A DNA stretch of 6,542 nucleotides from the NCBI GenBank assembly GCA_027623845.1, contig JAQBUJ010000190.1, forward strand, positions 1 to 6,542, given 5' to 3'. The notes under the pieces were generated by a model. The model was given only the letters and a program-made list of their open reading frames with translations. It was not told the origin of the DNA and did no database searches. The DNA is from Pseudomonadota bacterium (GTDB lineage: Bacteria > Pseudomonadota > Alphaproteobacteria > Thalassobaculales > Thalassobaculaceae). How positions within the stretch are numbered: position 1 is the first letter of the stretch; the number at the start of each line of letters is the position of its first letter. Of the stretch, positions 1 through 6,493 are shown piece by piece. Both the position numbers and the translations under genes were made by a program.

Positions 1-46
1 CAGCGTAACCAGAGCGGAAACCCACTTAAGATATCCCCGAAACTGT

Positions 47-439
47 TCAGACAAACCGAACCACCTCTCCAAGCGTGTTTGCCAGGTTGAAATATATTTG
101 TGGGTTGAATGGTTCACTCACTGCGGCTCGACGATAGGAATTGGCCCCCTCGCGCAGTGATCCCAGGGCCTTTTGGCAATGCCCGCGCGTGATATGAATT
201 TCCGCCAGAAGACGGGTCGGCGTATTGACCGAAAGCGCGACCGCCGCGCGCGACATAAGCCGCAATCCATCACGCCATCTCGATTGCCGCACCGCGCCGA
301 AACCGGCTCCATAAACTGAGATCGCTTGGCCAGGCTGCAATATCGCCGCGCGTCGGAACGCCGCGACCGCCTCGGCGAAGCGAGACTGCGACATTTCCGC
401 AAAGCCCAGACTAGAAAACTCAGCGAACCGTGCATTCAT
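47..439 (-). CDS. Small TPR protein, possibly frameshifted at its 3' end
   Basis: The 130-residue product is built of tetratricopeptide repeats, helical scaffolds for protein-protein contact; no enzyme domain is visible. The first repeat begins almost at the start codon and matches the TPR pattern well (L-G at positions 7-8, A at 20, F at 24, A at 27, P at 32, around FAEAVAAFRRAAILQP). Later repeats are weaker (SYRRAAVSEP, then YFNLANTLGEV). The ATG at 439 fits the repeat phase, but the Shine-Dalgarno is poor (an AGG about 10 bases upstream). The frame is open upstream to a TGA at 548-550, with no ATG, GTG or TTG start in between. The reading frame stops abruptly within the fourth repeat. Another frame then runs open from 57 to base 1 and reads GLSEQFRGYLKWVSALVTL, so the true gene may be longer, broken, or affected by a sequence error. 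It could be the N-terminal part of a larger TPR-glycosyltransferase such as the one at 2791-5487. Function is unknown. Confidence 0.55.
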   Translation of the reverse strand: MNARFAEFSSLGFAEMSQSRFAEAVAAFRRAAILQPGQAISVYGAGFGAVRQSRWRDGLRLMSRAAVALSVNTPTRLLAEIHITRGHCQKALGSLREGANSYRRAAVSEPFNPQIYFNLANTLGEVVRFV

Positions 440-696
440 GCGGGTAAGGCCTATCGGCGGTTCGCGGCGCAGGATTGTCGCAGCATAGTTGAAAACGGGC
501 GCAAGTGGAATATTGGCTGCGTCGCCACGCCGCCAAAGCGAACCCTCTCAAGAGTGCAAAATCGCCGGCTACTGCGCCGACCAATAACCGCTACCGATGC
601 TGGGACTGGACAGCACCCGCTGATTTCCTATATCGGTTGTCCCGGTTCCCTGAAGAATATTGTCGAGGCGCCGGGGATATACAGGGAATAGGAAAA
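440..696. other. Divergent intergenic region
   Basis: This stretch separates the minus-strand TPR gene from the plus-strand lipoprotein gene, so promoters for both should lie here. I could not find a convincing -35/-10 pair: there is a TTGTCC at 637-642 and AT-rich hexamers near 655-660 and 678-683, but the spacings are wrong for sigma-70. The open frames crossing it have no recognisable protein character and no ribosome binding site. The one clear structure is the inverted repeat at 646-688, listed separately. Confidence 0.6.
646..688 (+). promoter_or_regulatory. Inverted repeat overlapping the lipoprotein Shine-Dalgarno
   Basis: TTCCCTG at 646-652 is an exact reverse complement of CAGGGAA at 682-688. 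Inside it, ATAT at 657-660 can pair with ATAT at 677-680. The right arm contains the AGGGA (683-687) that is the best Shine-Dalgarno for the ATG at 697, so a transcript starting upstream of 646 could fold to hide its own ribosome binding site. The 29-base interior makes the hairpin loose, and a regulatory role is inference. No known riboswitch fold is recognisable. Confidence 0.3.
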
Positions 697-1071
697 ATGG
701 GAAAAATCGGCGCAATCTTGCTTGTCCTTATAGGCGCATTGGCTGGCTGTGGAGAGGATATAAATCCAATTCATGGAAGCTGGCAGGGCACAATTACGCA
801 GGATCAAATCCACGGATTGCAAGTGCCGGAAGCCGCCGATAGCAGCCGCGTTATTATGGAGTTCACGGAGCACACCACTACGATCAATGGTAAAATCTTG
901 AAGACGGAACACAAAACAAACGACGGCGCGTACTTTTTCAATGAAATAGGAACCGATCGGAGCATGGTTGTTCGCGTCAAGGAACCGGATCGGATCGAAG
1001 TCCGGTTGCCGGATCATTTTAAGCGCGAGATTATCTCGCTGCTGCTTACCCGGATCCCGCCGCAACCCTAA
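697..1071 (+). CDS. Small predicted lipoprotein of unknown function
   Basis: The 124-residue product starts with a short basic n-region (MGK), a hydrophobic run and a lipobox LAGC at residues 15-18, so Cys18 should be lipidated after signal peptidase II cleavage. Residue +2 is Gly, not Asp, which favours outer-membrane sorting under the E. coli rule. The mature part opens with GSWQGTI and then alternates short beta-strand-like stretches with turns, as in small lipocalin-like lipoproteins. No family is recognised. The ATG at 697 is chosen because the signal peptide starts there and AGGGA sits nine bases upstream; earlier in-frame starts only add non-protein-like sequence. By hand count GC is about 50 % over 721-1020 against about 63 % in the following gene over 1201-1500, which hints at a different origin or relaxed selection. 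It lies 52 bases before the SIS gene on the same strand and may share its transcript. Confidence 0.75.
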   Translation: MGKIGAILLVLIGALAGCGEDINPIHGSWQGTITQDQIHGLQVPEAADSSRVIMEFTEHTTTINGKILKTEHKTNDGAYFFNEIGTDRSMVVRVKEPDRIEVRLPDHFKREIISLLLTRIPPQP

Positions 1072-1123
1072 AATCCACCCATCTCCCATGACCGCGCGCC
1101 TCTTCCATCATAAGGTGACACAG

Positions 1124-1726
1124 ATGTCCCACACCCAGACCTATTTCGAACAAGTTGCGCAGATAGCGGCAACGATCGACCACGCAGCCATAGAGCGCGT
1201 GGCGGATGAACTAGCGGCGCTTCGCGAGCGGGGCGGGCGATTGTTTTTCCTTGGTGTCGGCGGCAGCGCGGCGAATTGCAGTCACGCGGTCAACGACTTT
1301 CGCAAACTCTGCGGGATCGAAGCCTATTCACCGGTCGACAATGTCGCCGAGCTGACGGCCAGGACCAATGACGAGGGCTGGGAGACCGTGTTCGCAGCCT
1401 GGCTTCGCACCAGTCGCGCCAATGACAAGGACGCGGTCATGGTGTTCTCGGTCGGCGGCGGCGACGCCAAACGCAATGTCAGCGCCAATATTGTCCATGC
1501 CTTGGATGAGGCGAAGACCCGGGGGGTGCGGATACTCGGCGTTGTTGGCCGGGACGGCGGCCACACCAAAATGGTTGGCGACGCGGTGGTCCTGGTGCCG
1601 GTTGTCGACGACAAGACCATCACCCCACATAGCGAAGCGTTTCAGGCGGTGGTCTGGCATGCGTTGTCCTGCCATCCCAAATTGATGCGCCAGGAGAACA
1701 AGTGGGAAAGCCTTGGCGCCTCCTGA
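1124..1726 (+). CDS. SIS-domain sugar-phosphate isomerase-like protein (GmhA-related)
   Basis: This 200-residue single SIS-domain protein is of the size of phosphoheptose isomerase GmhA, which converts sedoheptulose 7-phosphate to heptose 7-phosphate in the cytoplasm. Visible family marks are the phosphosugar-binding loop GVGGSAANCSH (residues 44-54), a TND at 81-83, and a second loop SVGGGDAKRNVS (109-120) where GmhA has STSGNSANV. The late part has GVVGRDGGHT (139-148) and TPHSEAFQAVVWH (167-179). By eye against E. coli GmhA recalled from memory, catalytic Glu65 corresponds to Asp58 and His180 to Phe173, so true GmhA activity is doubtful; another phosphosugar or a binding role is possible. 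The ATG at 1124 has AAGGTG (1112-1117) six bases upstream. An in-frame ATG at 1088 lacks a ribosome binding site. The usual heptose partners (kinase, HAD phosphatase, nucleotidyltransferase) are not in the window. It converges on the GT4 gene with a 17-base gap. Confidence 0.85.
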   Translation: MSHTQTYFEQVAQIAATIDHAAIERVADELAALRERGGRLFFLGVGGSAANCSHAVNDFRKLCGIEAYSPVDNVAELTARTNDEGWETVFAAWLRTSRANDKDAVMVFSVGGGDAKRNVSANIVHALDEAKTRGVRILGVVGRDGGHTKMVGDAVVLVPVVDDKTITPHSEAFQAVVWHALSCHPKLMRQENKWESLGAS

Positions 1727-1735
1727 TCGGCTGAA

Positions 1736-1747
1736 TTGACCGGTCAA
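1736..1747. repeat. 12-bp palindrome at a convergent gene junction
   Basis: TTGACCGGTCAA is a perfect palindrome that overlaps the stop codon of the minus-strand glycosyltransferase, ten bases after the SIS stop. It is flanked by CCTCC (1719-1723) and GGAGG (1750-1754), which could extend the pairing imperfectly. There is no T tract on either strand, so a bidirectional intrinsic terminator is only weakly supported. A 12-bp palindrome is expected about once by chance in a window of this size. Confidence 0.25.
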
Positions 1748-2691
1748 CGGGAGGATTGCAGCCGCTCGAAAAGCGCGATCAAGGCCGCCCGCCGGGGCTC
1801 CGGGCCATAGCCAGCGGCGGTCGTCTTTCCTGCCTCGATCCTGGCGCTTGATTCCGACGTCTGACAACGTGATCCGGTCACCGCCGCCGCCAGCCCATCC
1901 GCCGCCGCTTCAAGATCGTCCTCGGGTATCCATATGCCGTTGGCCTGATCGGCATATTCCCAACCGCCATCCCCGGCGAAACCAACCACTAGGCAGCCGG
2001 CCGCCATGGCTTCCAAAGCCGGCAAGCCAAAGCCTTCGAAACGCTGCAGACTCAGGAAAATCGTTGATTCCGCCATGATGCGGAGTGCCTCATGGTGCGG
2101 AACATCTTCAATCTCGATCCAGGGCAGATCGGCGAATTCGGGGTGACGTAACGCGAAGAAATGCTTGATAACCCCATGCTCGAACGCTCGTTTGCGTGGC
2201 ATGGCGGCGATCTGCTCGCGCTTATCGGCGGCGGAAGGCGGCGCGGTTGCGATGGCGCAGGGCACGACCGTGACATCCTGTGCGATCCCGTTTTCTTCGA
2301 GGAAGCGCTTGATTCGCTGTGATGCACAGAACACATCGATGACCCCGAGGTCGCCATAGCATCGCGCGGAACCGAGACTGTGACGGCAATAATAGTGGTT
2401 TTGCACGAAAACCGCCTGGCGCAGCCCGCCCTTGGCGGCGGCTTCCAGATCCCGGGCGGAAAAAGTCTCGGGACGGATGATGATATCATCAGGGCGAATG
2501 CCAAACGCACCGGTCAAAACAGGCACGGTGATATCAAATGCGGTCGGGCGCTGCGCCTGATTTTTCACATAGGCGAAAGCGTCGAACCCAGCTGCGCGCA
2601 ACACTTCCACATGGTCCAGCATCACTTTGATGCCGCCGGAGGGGCCTGATGCGCGGGTCAGGTGATAGATGATGCGGCCGGAACCGGGCAT
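1744..2691 (-). CDS. GT4-type glycosyltransferase (GT-B fold)
   Basis: The 315-residue cytoplasmic enzyme is expected to move a sugar from a nucleotide donor to a glycan acceptor. The N-terminal half begins with a beta-strand (RIIYHL) and the glycine-rich SGPSGGIKVMLDH (15-26 region) typical of the acceptor domain. The C-terminal donor domain carries FLSLQRFEGFGLPALEAMAAG (about 212-232), including the EX7E pair Glu219 and Glu227 that marks retaining GT4 enzymes, followed by a Gly-rich GFAGDGG and an acidic strand IWIPEDD. An MPRKR (164-168) precedes the donor half. It is shorter than the usual 350-400 residues of GT4 proteins, mainly through a compact N-terminal domain, but the key motif is intact. 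The ATG at 2691 is the only start after an in-frame TGA eight codons upstream; GAGAG lies seven bases before it. It is divergent from the TPR-GT2 gene and convergent with the SIS gene, so it must have its own promoter in 2692-2790. Donor and acceptor are unknown. Confidence 0.88.
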   Translation of the reverse strand: MPGSGRIIYHLTRASGPSGGIKVMLDHVEVLRAAGFDAFAYVKNQAQRPTAFDITVPVLTGAFGIRPDDIIIRPETFSARDLEAAAKGGLRQAVFVQNHYYCRHSLGSARCYGDLGVIDVFCASQRIKRFLEENGIAQDVTVVPCAIATAPPSAADKREQIAAMPRKRAFEHGVIKHFFALRHPEFADLPWIEIEDVPHHEALRIMAESTIFLSLQRFEGFGLPALEAMAAGCLVVGFAGDGGWEYADQANGIWIPEDDLEAAADGLAAAVTGSRCQTSESSARIEAGKTTAAGYGPEPRRAALIALFERLQSSR

Positions 2692-2790
2692 GCCCGTTCT
2701 CTCGACGAATGCAGGTCAATGGACGACGCATCGCCCGGAACCAGCTATATAGCGTGGGCCGTCCCGAGACCAGTGCGTGCGCCTAAAATC
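2692..2790. promoter_or_regulatory. Divergent promoter region between two glycosyltransferase genes
   Basis: About 99 bases lie between the start of the minus-strand GT4 gene and the favoured start of the plus-strand TPR-GT2 gene. Both need a promoter here. The only AT-rich element is the palindrome GCTATATAGC at 2744-2753, which could serve as a -10 on either strand, but no -35 match sits at a fitting distance on either side. The location is inferred from gene orientation, not from a recognised promoter. Confidence 0.35.
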
Positions 2791-5487
2791 ATGATCCAAC
2801 GTGAGATGCCCCCTGGACAGCTGTTCGCCTTGGCCGAGGATTGCACGGCGGACGGTCGTCTGGATGAAGCGGTTGAGTTGTTTCGTCGGGTTGCCCGCGC
2901 GGCTCCCGATGATGCGGCGTCCCTTACCCGGGCCGGGCAATTGCTATTGCGGCGAGGCCTTGTTGACGAGGCGTTGGCGGCGCTTGGCGAGGCGGTAGCG
3001 CGTGATCCGGGAAACGCCACGGCCTGGTTCCTGAAGGCCGAAGCAGCGGAACAGCTCGGCGATTGGGTCATGACTGCGCAGGCTCTTAGGGAGGTCACCC
3101 GGCTTCGAGCCGGTCTTGCAATCGCCCACGCCAAGCTTGGGAGCGCGTTGCGGCGATCGGGCGCCACCGCCGCGGCGATCCCGTCGTTGCGAGAGGCTGC
3201 CCGGCTAGACATGTCCAACCCTGCTCGTCACGGCGAATTGGCGCAGGCGCTGCATGATACGCGGCTAATGGACGAAGCCGTCTTGGCCTTTCGCCGACAG
3301 ATCATCCTCAACCCAAGCGACCCTGGCGCTGAGTACAATTTGGCCATTACCCTGCCATTGATCGGGTTTCGAGAGATCGGTTTGTCCCATATGCGCCGGG
3401 TTGTCGTGATTGACCCTGCCAACGGCGCCGCGTGGTCGAGGATCGCGCGATTTTCGGTAAGGCTTGGTTCGCGGCAGGATTTCGCGCTCCATAACCGTCG
3501 CGCGGTTATTCTGGAGCCGGGTGATCCGGAACCGTTGCTGCGACTGGCCGGGCAACATAGGGGCTATCGGGACGACCCAACCTCAATCAGGTTGCGCCGC
3601 CGGGTGTTGAGAGTGGCCCCGGAGAACCTGGCCAATCTGGTTTCTCTCGCTAATTTGCTGAATGATCAGGGCAAAGCCGCCGAAGCCATGAGGCTTCTGT
3701 GCATTGCAGTCCAAGGGAAAGACCCGGCAGAGGCGGTGGTTCAAGCCTATCAACGGGCCTCTCTGGAGCTTGGCATTCCGGTTCCGGATTGGTGCCGCTC
3801 CGGTTACCACCGATGGATCGAGGCGCGTGAGTCGATACAGCCAGCGGAAATGCCACGGCGGACGGACCAAGGGCCGGTGATTTCCGTTGTCATGCCCGTA
3901 TGCGATCCTGCCATCGAGGTGCTGATCGGGGCGATCGAGTCAGTCAAACAGCAATCCTATCAGCGTTGGCAATTATGTATCGCCGACGACGCTTCGACGG
4001 ATCCCCAAATCCACCGAATCCTGGATACGGCGATCCAGGATTCGAGAATCGTCGTGGCGCGCCGGACCGAGCGGGGCCACATTTCAGCGGCAAGCAACAC
4101 CGCCTTGACGCTCGCATCCGGCGAACTCGTCTGTTTTTTGGATCATGACGACAGGCTGGCGCCTGACGCACTCGGCGCCGTCGCCGCGATGGTTGAAAAG
4201 TTCCCCGACGCCGGTCTGATCTATAGCAACGAGGACAAGATTGATCCCGATGGCGTGCGTTTCGATCCACATTTCAAACCGGATTGGAACCAAGACCTAC
4301 TGCTCAGCCAGAACTACATGTGCCATCTCATGTCGATACGACGTTCTCTGGTAGAGGCGGTCGGAGGGTTTCGGATCGGGCTTGAGGGCAGCCAGGACCA
4401 TGATCTGGCGCTACGGGTCGTCGACACGCTACGAGCCGATCAAATCCATCACATTCCAAGGATACTTTATCATTGGCGGGCGGTGCCGGGATCGACGGCA
4501 CTGGGCGTGGAGGCCAAGCCCTATGCGATCGAAGCCGCCCGGTTGGCGCTGCAGAGTTTTCACGATCGCCGGGCCACTCAAGCGGTTGTTCAAGTGACGC
4601 CGAAGGGTTGGCGCACAACCTGGCCTTTGCCGAGCCCGCCGCCCTTAGTCTCGGTGATCGTACCGACCCGCGACCGAGCCGGATTGCTGCGGCGCTGCCT
4701 CGATGGATTGATCGACGGAACGGATTATGCCTCGATGGAAATTATCATCGTGGATAATGGCAGTGAGGAGGCGGACGCGCTGGAGCTTTTGGAAAAGGCC
4801 CATGAAACCGGCACGGCACGGGTGATTCGCGCGCCCGGACCATTCAATTTTTCGCGGCTCAACAACCTGGCGTCAAAAACCGCACGTGGCGCGATGGTTT
4901 GTTTTCTGAACAACGATGTCGAACCGATGACGCCAACCTGGCTCACCGAGATGGTGTCGCACGCGGTACGCCCGGAAATTGGCGTGGTTGGAGCCAAATT
5001 GCTGTACCCCGACCACCGGGTCCAGCATGGCGGCATCATCCTGTGCGGTGAGCATGTCGCCCGGCACTTGCATGTCGGATTAGACGAAGAATCGGGTGGC
5101 TATTGGGGGCGCGCCGAGGCGGTTCAAACGCTGGCCGCTGTGACCGGCGCTTGCATGGTCATGCGCCGCGAGGTTTTCCACGCGATTGATGGCTTCGACG
5201 AAGGGTTTGACGTTGATTTCGGAGACATCGATCTTTGCTTGAGATCCGGCGCCGCTGGGTTCAAGACGCTTTGGACGCCGCATGCGGTGATGCTTCACCA
5301 TGAATCCGCCTCCCGGGGGACCTATTTCACGCCAGCCAAGGAGCGGCGCTACGAGGCGTCGCGGGCCGCTATGGTCGCCCGCTGGCGGCAGGATCTGGAA
5401 CACGATCCCCATTACAATCCAAACCTGTCGATCGACCCGGATGACCAACCGTTCGAACTCGCCTTCCCGCCCCGAGGGGTTGCCTAA
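2791..5487 (+). CDS. TPR protein fused to two GT2 glycosyltransferase domains
   Basis: The 898-residue product has three parts. Residues 8-313 are nine 34-residue TPRs without gaps. Residues about 362-605 are a first GT-A (GT2) domain: strand PVISVVMPV, ADDAS (398-402), metal-binding DHDD (451-454), NEDK (480-483) and GSQDHDLALR (533-542). Residues about 618-845 are a second GT2 domain: PLVSVIVPTRDR, VDNGS (654-658), NNDVEP (707-712), GDIDLCLR (811-818) and HHES (836-839), of the rhamnosyltransferase-like type. No signal peptide or membrane segment is seen, so it should work at the cytoplasmic face on a glycan or protein acceptor. Two active sites suggest addition of two sugars or an alternating repeat. 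The start is uncertain: ATGs at 2662, 2719, 2791 and 2806 are in frame and none has a good Shine-Dalgarno. 2791 is preferred because the TPRs follow at once and earlier starts would consume the divergent promoter space. The stop is one base before the next start. Confidence 0.9.
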   Translation: MIQREMPPGQLFALAEDCTADGRLDEAVELFRRVARAAPDDAASLTRAGQLLLRRGLVDEALAALGEAVARDPGNATAWFLKAEAAEQLGDWVMTAQALREVTRLRAGLAIAHAKLGSALRRSGATAAAIPSLREAARLDMSNPARHGELAQALHDTRLMDEAVLAFRRQIILNPSDPGAEYNLAITLPLIGFREIGLSHMRRVVVIDPANGAAWSRIARFSVRLGSRQDFALHNRRAVILEPGDPEPLLRLAGQHRGYRDDPTSIRLRRRVLRVAPENLANLVSLANLLNDQGKAAEAMRLLCIAVQGKDPAEAVVQAYQRASLELGIPVPDWCRSGYHRWIEARESIQPAEMPRRTDQGPVISVVMPVCDPAIEVLIGAIESVKQQSYQRWQLCIADDASTDPQIHRILDTAIQDSRIVVARRTERGHISAASNTALTLASGELVCFLDHDDRLAPDALGAVAAMVEKFPDAGLIYSNEDKIDPDGVRFDPHFKPDWNQDLLLSQNYMCHLMSIRRSLVEAVGGFRIGLEGSQDHDLALRVVDTLRADQIHHIPRILYHWRAVPGSTALGVEAKPYAIEAARLALQSFHDRRATQAVVQVTPKGWRTTWPLPSPPPLVSVIVPTRDRAGLLRRCLDGLIDGTDYASMEIIIVDNGSEEADALELLEKAHETGTARVIRAPGPFNFSRLNNLASKTARGAMVCFLNNDVEPMTPTWLTEMVSHAVRPEIGVVGAKLLYPDHRVQHGGIILCGEHVARHLHVGLDEESGGYWGRAEAVQTLAAVTGACMVMRREVFHAIDGFDEGFDVDFGDIDLCLRSGAAGFKTLWTPHAVMLHHESASRGTYFTPAKERRYEASRAAMVARWRQDLEHDPHYNPNLSIDPDDQPFELAFPPRGVA
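2812..3729 (+). repeat. Nine in-register TPR units (102-bp period)
   Basis: Counting residues, nine consecutive 34-residue units fill this stretch exactly, so the coding DNA has a 102-base period with no insertion or deletion. The Pro at unit position 32 is present in units 1, 2, 5, 6, 7 and 8 (for example AAPDD, RDPGN, LNPSD, IDPAN, LEPGD, VAPEN), replaced by Ala, Met and Asp in units 3, 4 and 9. Units are diverged at DNA level, so this is an old protein repeat and not a recent tandem duplication. TPRs of this kind bind partner proteins or acceptor peptides. Confidence 0.85.
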
Positions 5488-5488
5488 A

Positions 5489-6490
5489 ATGACGGGTGGC
5501 TCGAAACATCGTTGGCGCTCGGCGCTGCTGAAATTCGCGCTCAGCCTTGGCCTGGTCGCGATCTTCCTGAGCCTCGTCGACACATCGACAGTCTTGGCGA
5601 GCCTGGTCGCCGTCGATCCGGCAACCATGGCAGCGGCAGTGGGGCTGTGCTTCAGCCAGACTCTTTTTGTCGGATTGCGCTGGCATGCGCTCGGCCATCG
5701 GACCGGCGGTTTTGTCGGGCGCTGGCAAATCATGCGCATAACCTTCGCCGCAATGTTCGCCAATCAGTTGATGCCGACGTCAATCGGCGGCGATCTGGTC
5801 CGCATTGGTTTGCTGGGGCGCCTTGGGGTGCCGGTCGGGCGCGGCGCCAGGACCGTGGTTCTCGATCGGACGGCGGGGCTATTGTCGCTGCTGACGCTAA
5901 TGTCGGTGACCGGTATTGTTCTTGGAGAGCAATTGCCGGCGGATTGGCCGGTGGATTTCATCAGAGTTCTGCCGGTGTTGGCGATCGCCTTGGTTTTGAC
6001 CGCATTGTTCGCCGGGAACCGGTTCGGCGATACGGTAGAGCAGCGGCTAAAACTCGCTTGGTTTGCCCAATTATTACGCGATTCCAGCCGGTTGCTACGG
6101 AGCGGCGTTACGACGGTGGTGATCCTGTTGCTGAGCTATGCCGTCCATTCAGCCAGCGCCACCTGCATCTGGATCTTGGCTCGGGGCAGCGGCGTCGAGA
6201 TTGGCTTCGTTCAGGTTCTTGGGTTCCTACCCATCGTTATCCTGGTGCAATTGGCGCCGGTTTCGATTGCTGGTTGGGGAGTCCGGGAAGGAACCGTCAT
6301 CACCCTGTTCGCCTTGCTGGGTATCGGCTCCGCCCCGGCGCTGGCGATCTCGATCCTATGGGGCGCCGCGATCGCCGCCGGGGCGGTGTTGGCCGGAGCG
6401 ATCTGGTTCCTAACCCGTTCGGCGGGCGAGCGATTGCCTGAGCAGAGCGCCTCGTCGGATCAGAGCGAGGCTTATACCACCTTCCATTGA
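5489..6490 (+). CDS. Lysylphosphatidylglycerol synthase TM-type / UPF0104 membrane protein
   Basis: The 333-residue product is a polytopic inner-membrane protein. Hydrophobic segments can be seen near residues 12-30, 45-63, 83-98, 129-147, 158-175, 207-228, 238-258, 265-283 and 286-308. Family marks are RW (64-65), NQLMPTSIGGDLVR (92-105), DRTAGLL (126-132) and PVSIAGWGVREG (257-268), which match the flippase-like membrane domain of MprF relatives. The soluble aminoacyl-transfer domain of full MprF is absent, as in most stand-alone family members. Such proteins sit in glycan and lipid loci and are thought to act in lipid or lipid-linked glycan handling; the activity is not established. The ATG at 5489 is one base after the upstream stop, and GAGGGG (5474-5479), inside the end of the glycosyltransferase gene, is nine bases upstream, so translational coupling is likely. 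The hydrophilic tail (from about 310, with Glu and Ser) should be at one membrane face. Confidence 0.85.
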   Translation: MTGGSKHRWRSALLKFALSLGLVAIFLSLVDTSTVLASLVAVDPATMAAAVGLCFSQTLFVGLRWHALGHRTGGFVGRWQIMRITFAAMFANQLMPTSIGGDLVRIGLLGRLGVPVGRGARTVVLDRTAGLLSLLTLMSVTGIVLGEQLPADWPVDFIRVLPVLAIALVLTALFAGNRFGDTVEQRLKLAWFAQLLRDSSRLLRSGVTTVVILLLSYAVHSASATCIWILARGSGVEIGFVQVLGFLPIVILVQLAPVSIAGWGVREGTVITLFALLGIGSAPALAISILWGAAIAAGAVLAGAIWFLTRSAGERLPEQSASSDQSEAYTTFH

Positions 6491-6493
6491 TCA

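Noticed and set aside
326..691. Plus-strand open frame opposite the TPR gene and across the intergenic region
   Set aside because: Arg-rich, with no recognisable motif; it is the antisense shadow of a frame with clear TPR character.
1088..1123. Earlier in-frame ATG for the SIS gene
   Set aside because: No Shine-Dalgarno upstream, and the added residues do not resemble SIS proteins; the ATG at 1124 has AAGGTG at good spacing.
2744..2753. GCTATATAGC palindrome as an operator
   Set aside because: Ten-base palindromes are expected several times by chance in this window, and no second copy or flanking repeat is seen; it is kept only as a possible -10 element.
5080..5763. 227-residue minus-strand open frame across the end of the TPR-GT2 gene and the membrane-protein gene
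   Set aside because: It lies opposite two strongly supported genes and has no recognisable domain; long antisense frames are common in high-GC coding DNA.
5512..6441. 309-residue plus-strand frame overlapping the membrane-protein gene
   Set aside because: Arg-, Gly- and Ala-rich out-of-frame product with no motifs, while the frame starting at 5489 has membrane segments and family motifs.
6449..6471. GCCTCG/CGAGGC hairpin as a terminator
   Set aside because: It lies inside the coding end of the membrane-protein gene, has an 11-base loop and is not followed by a T run.
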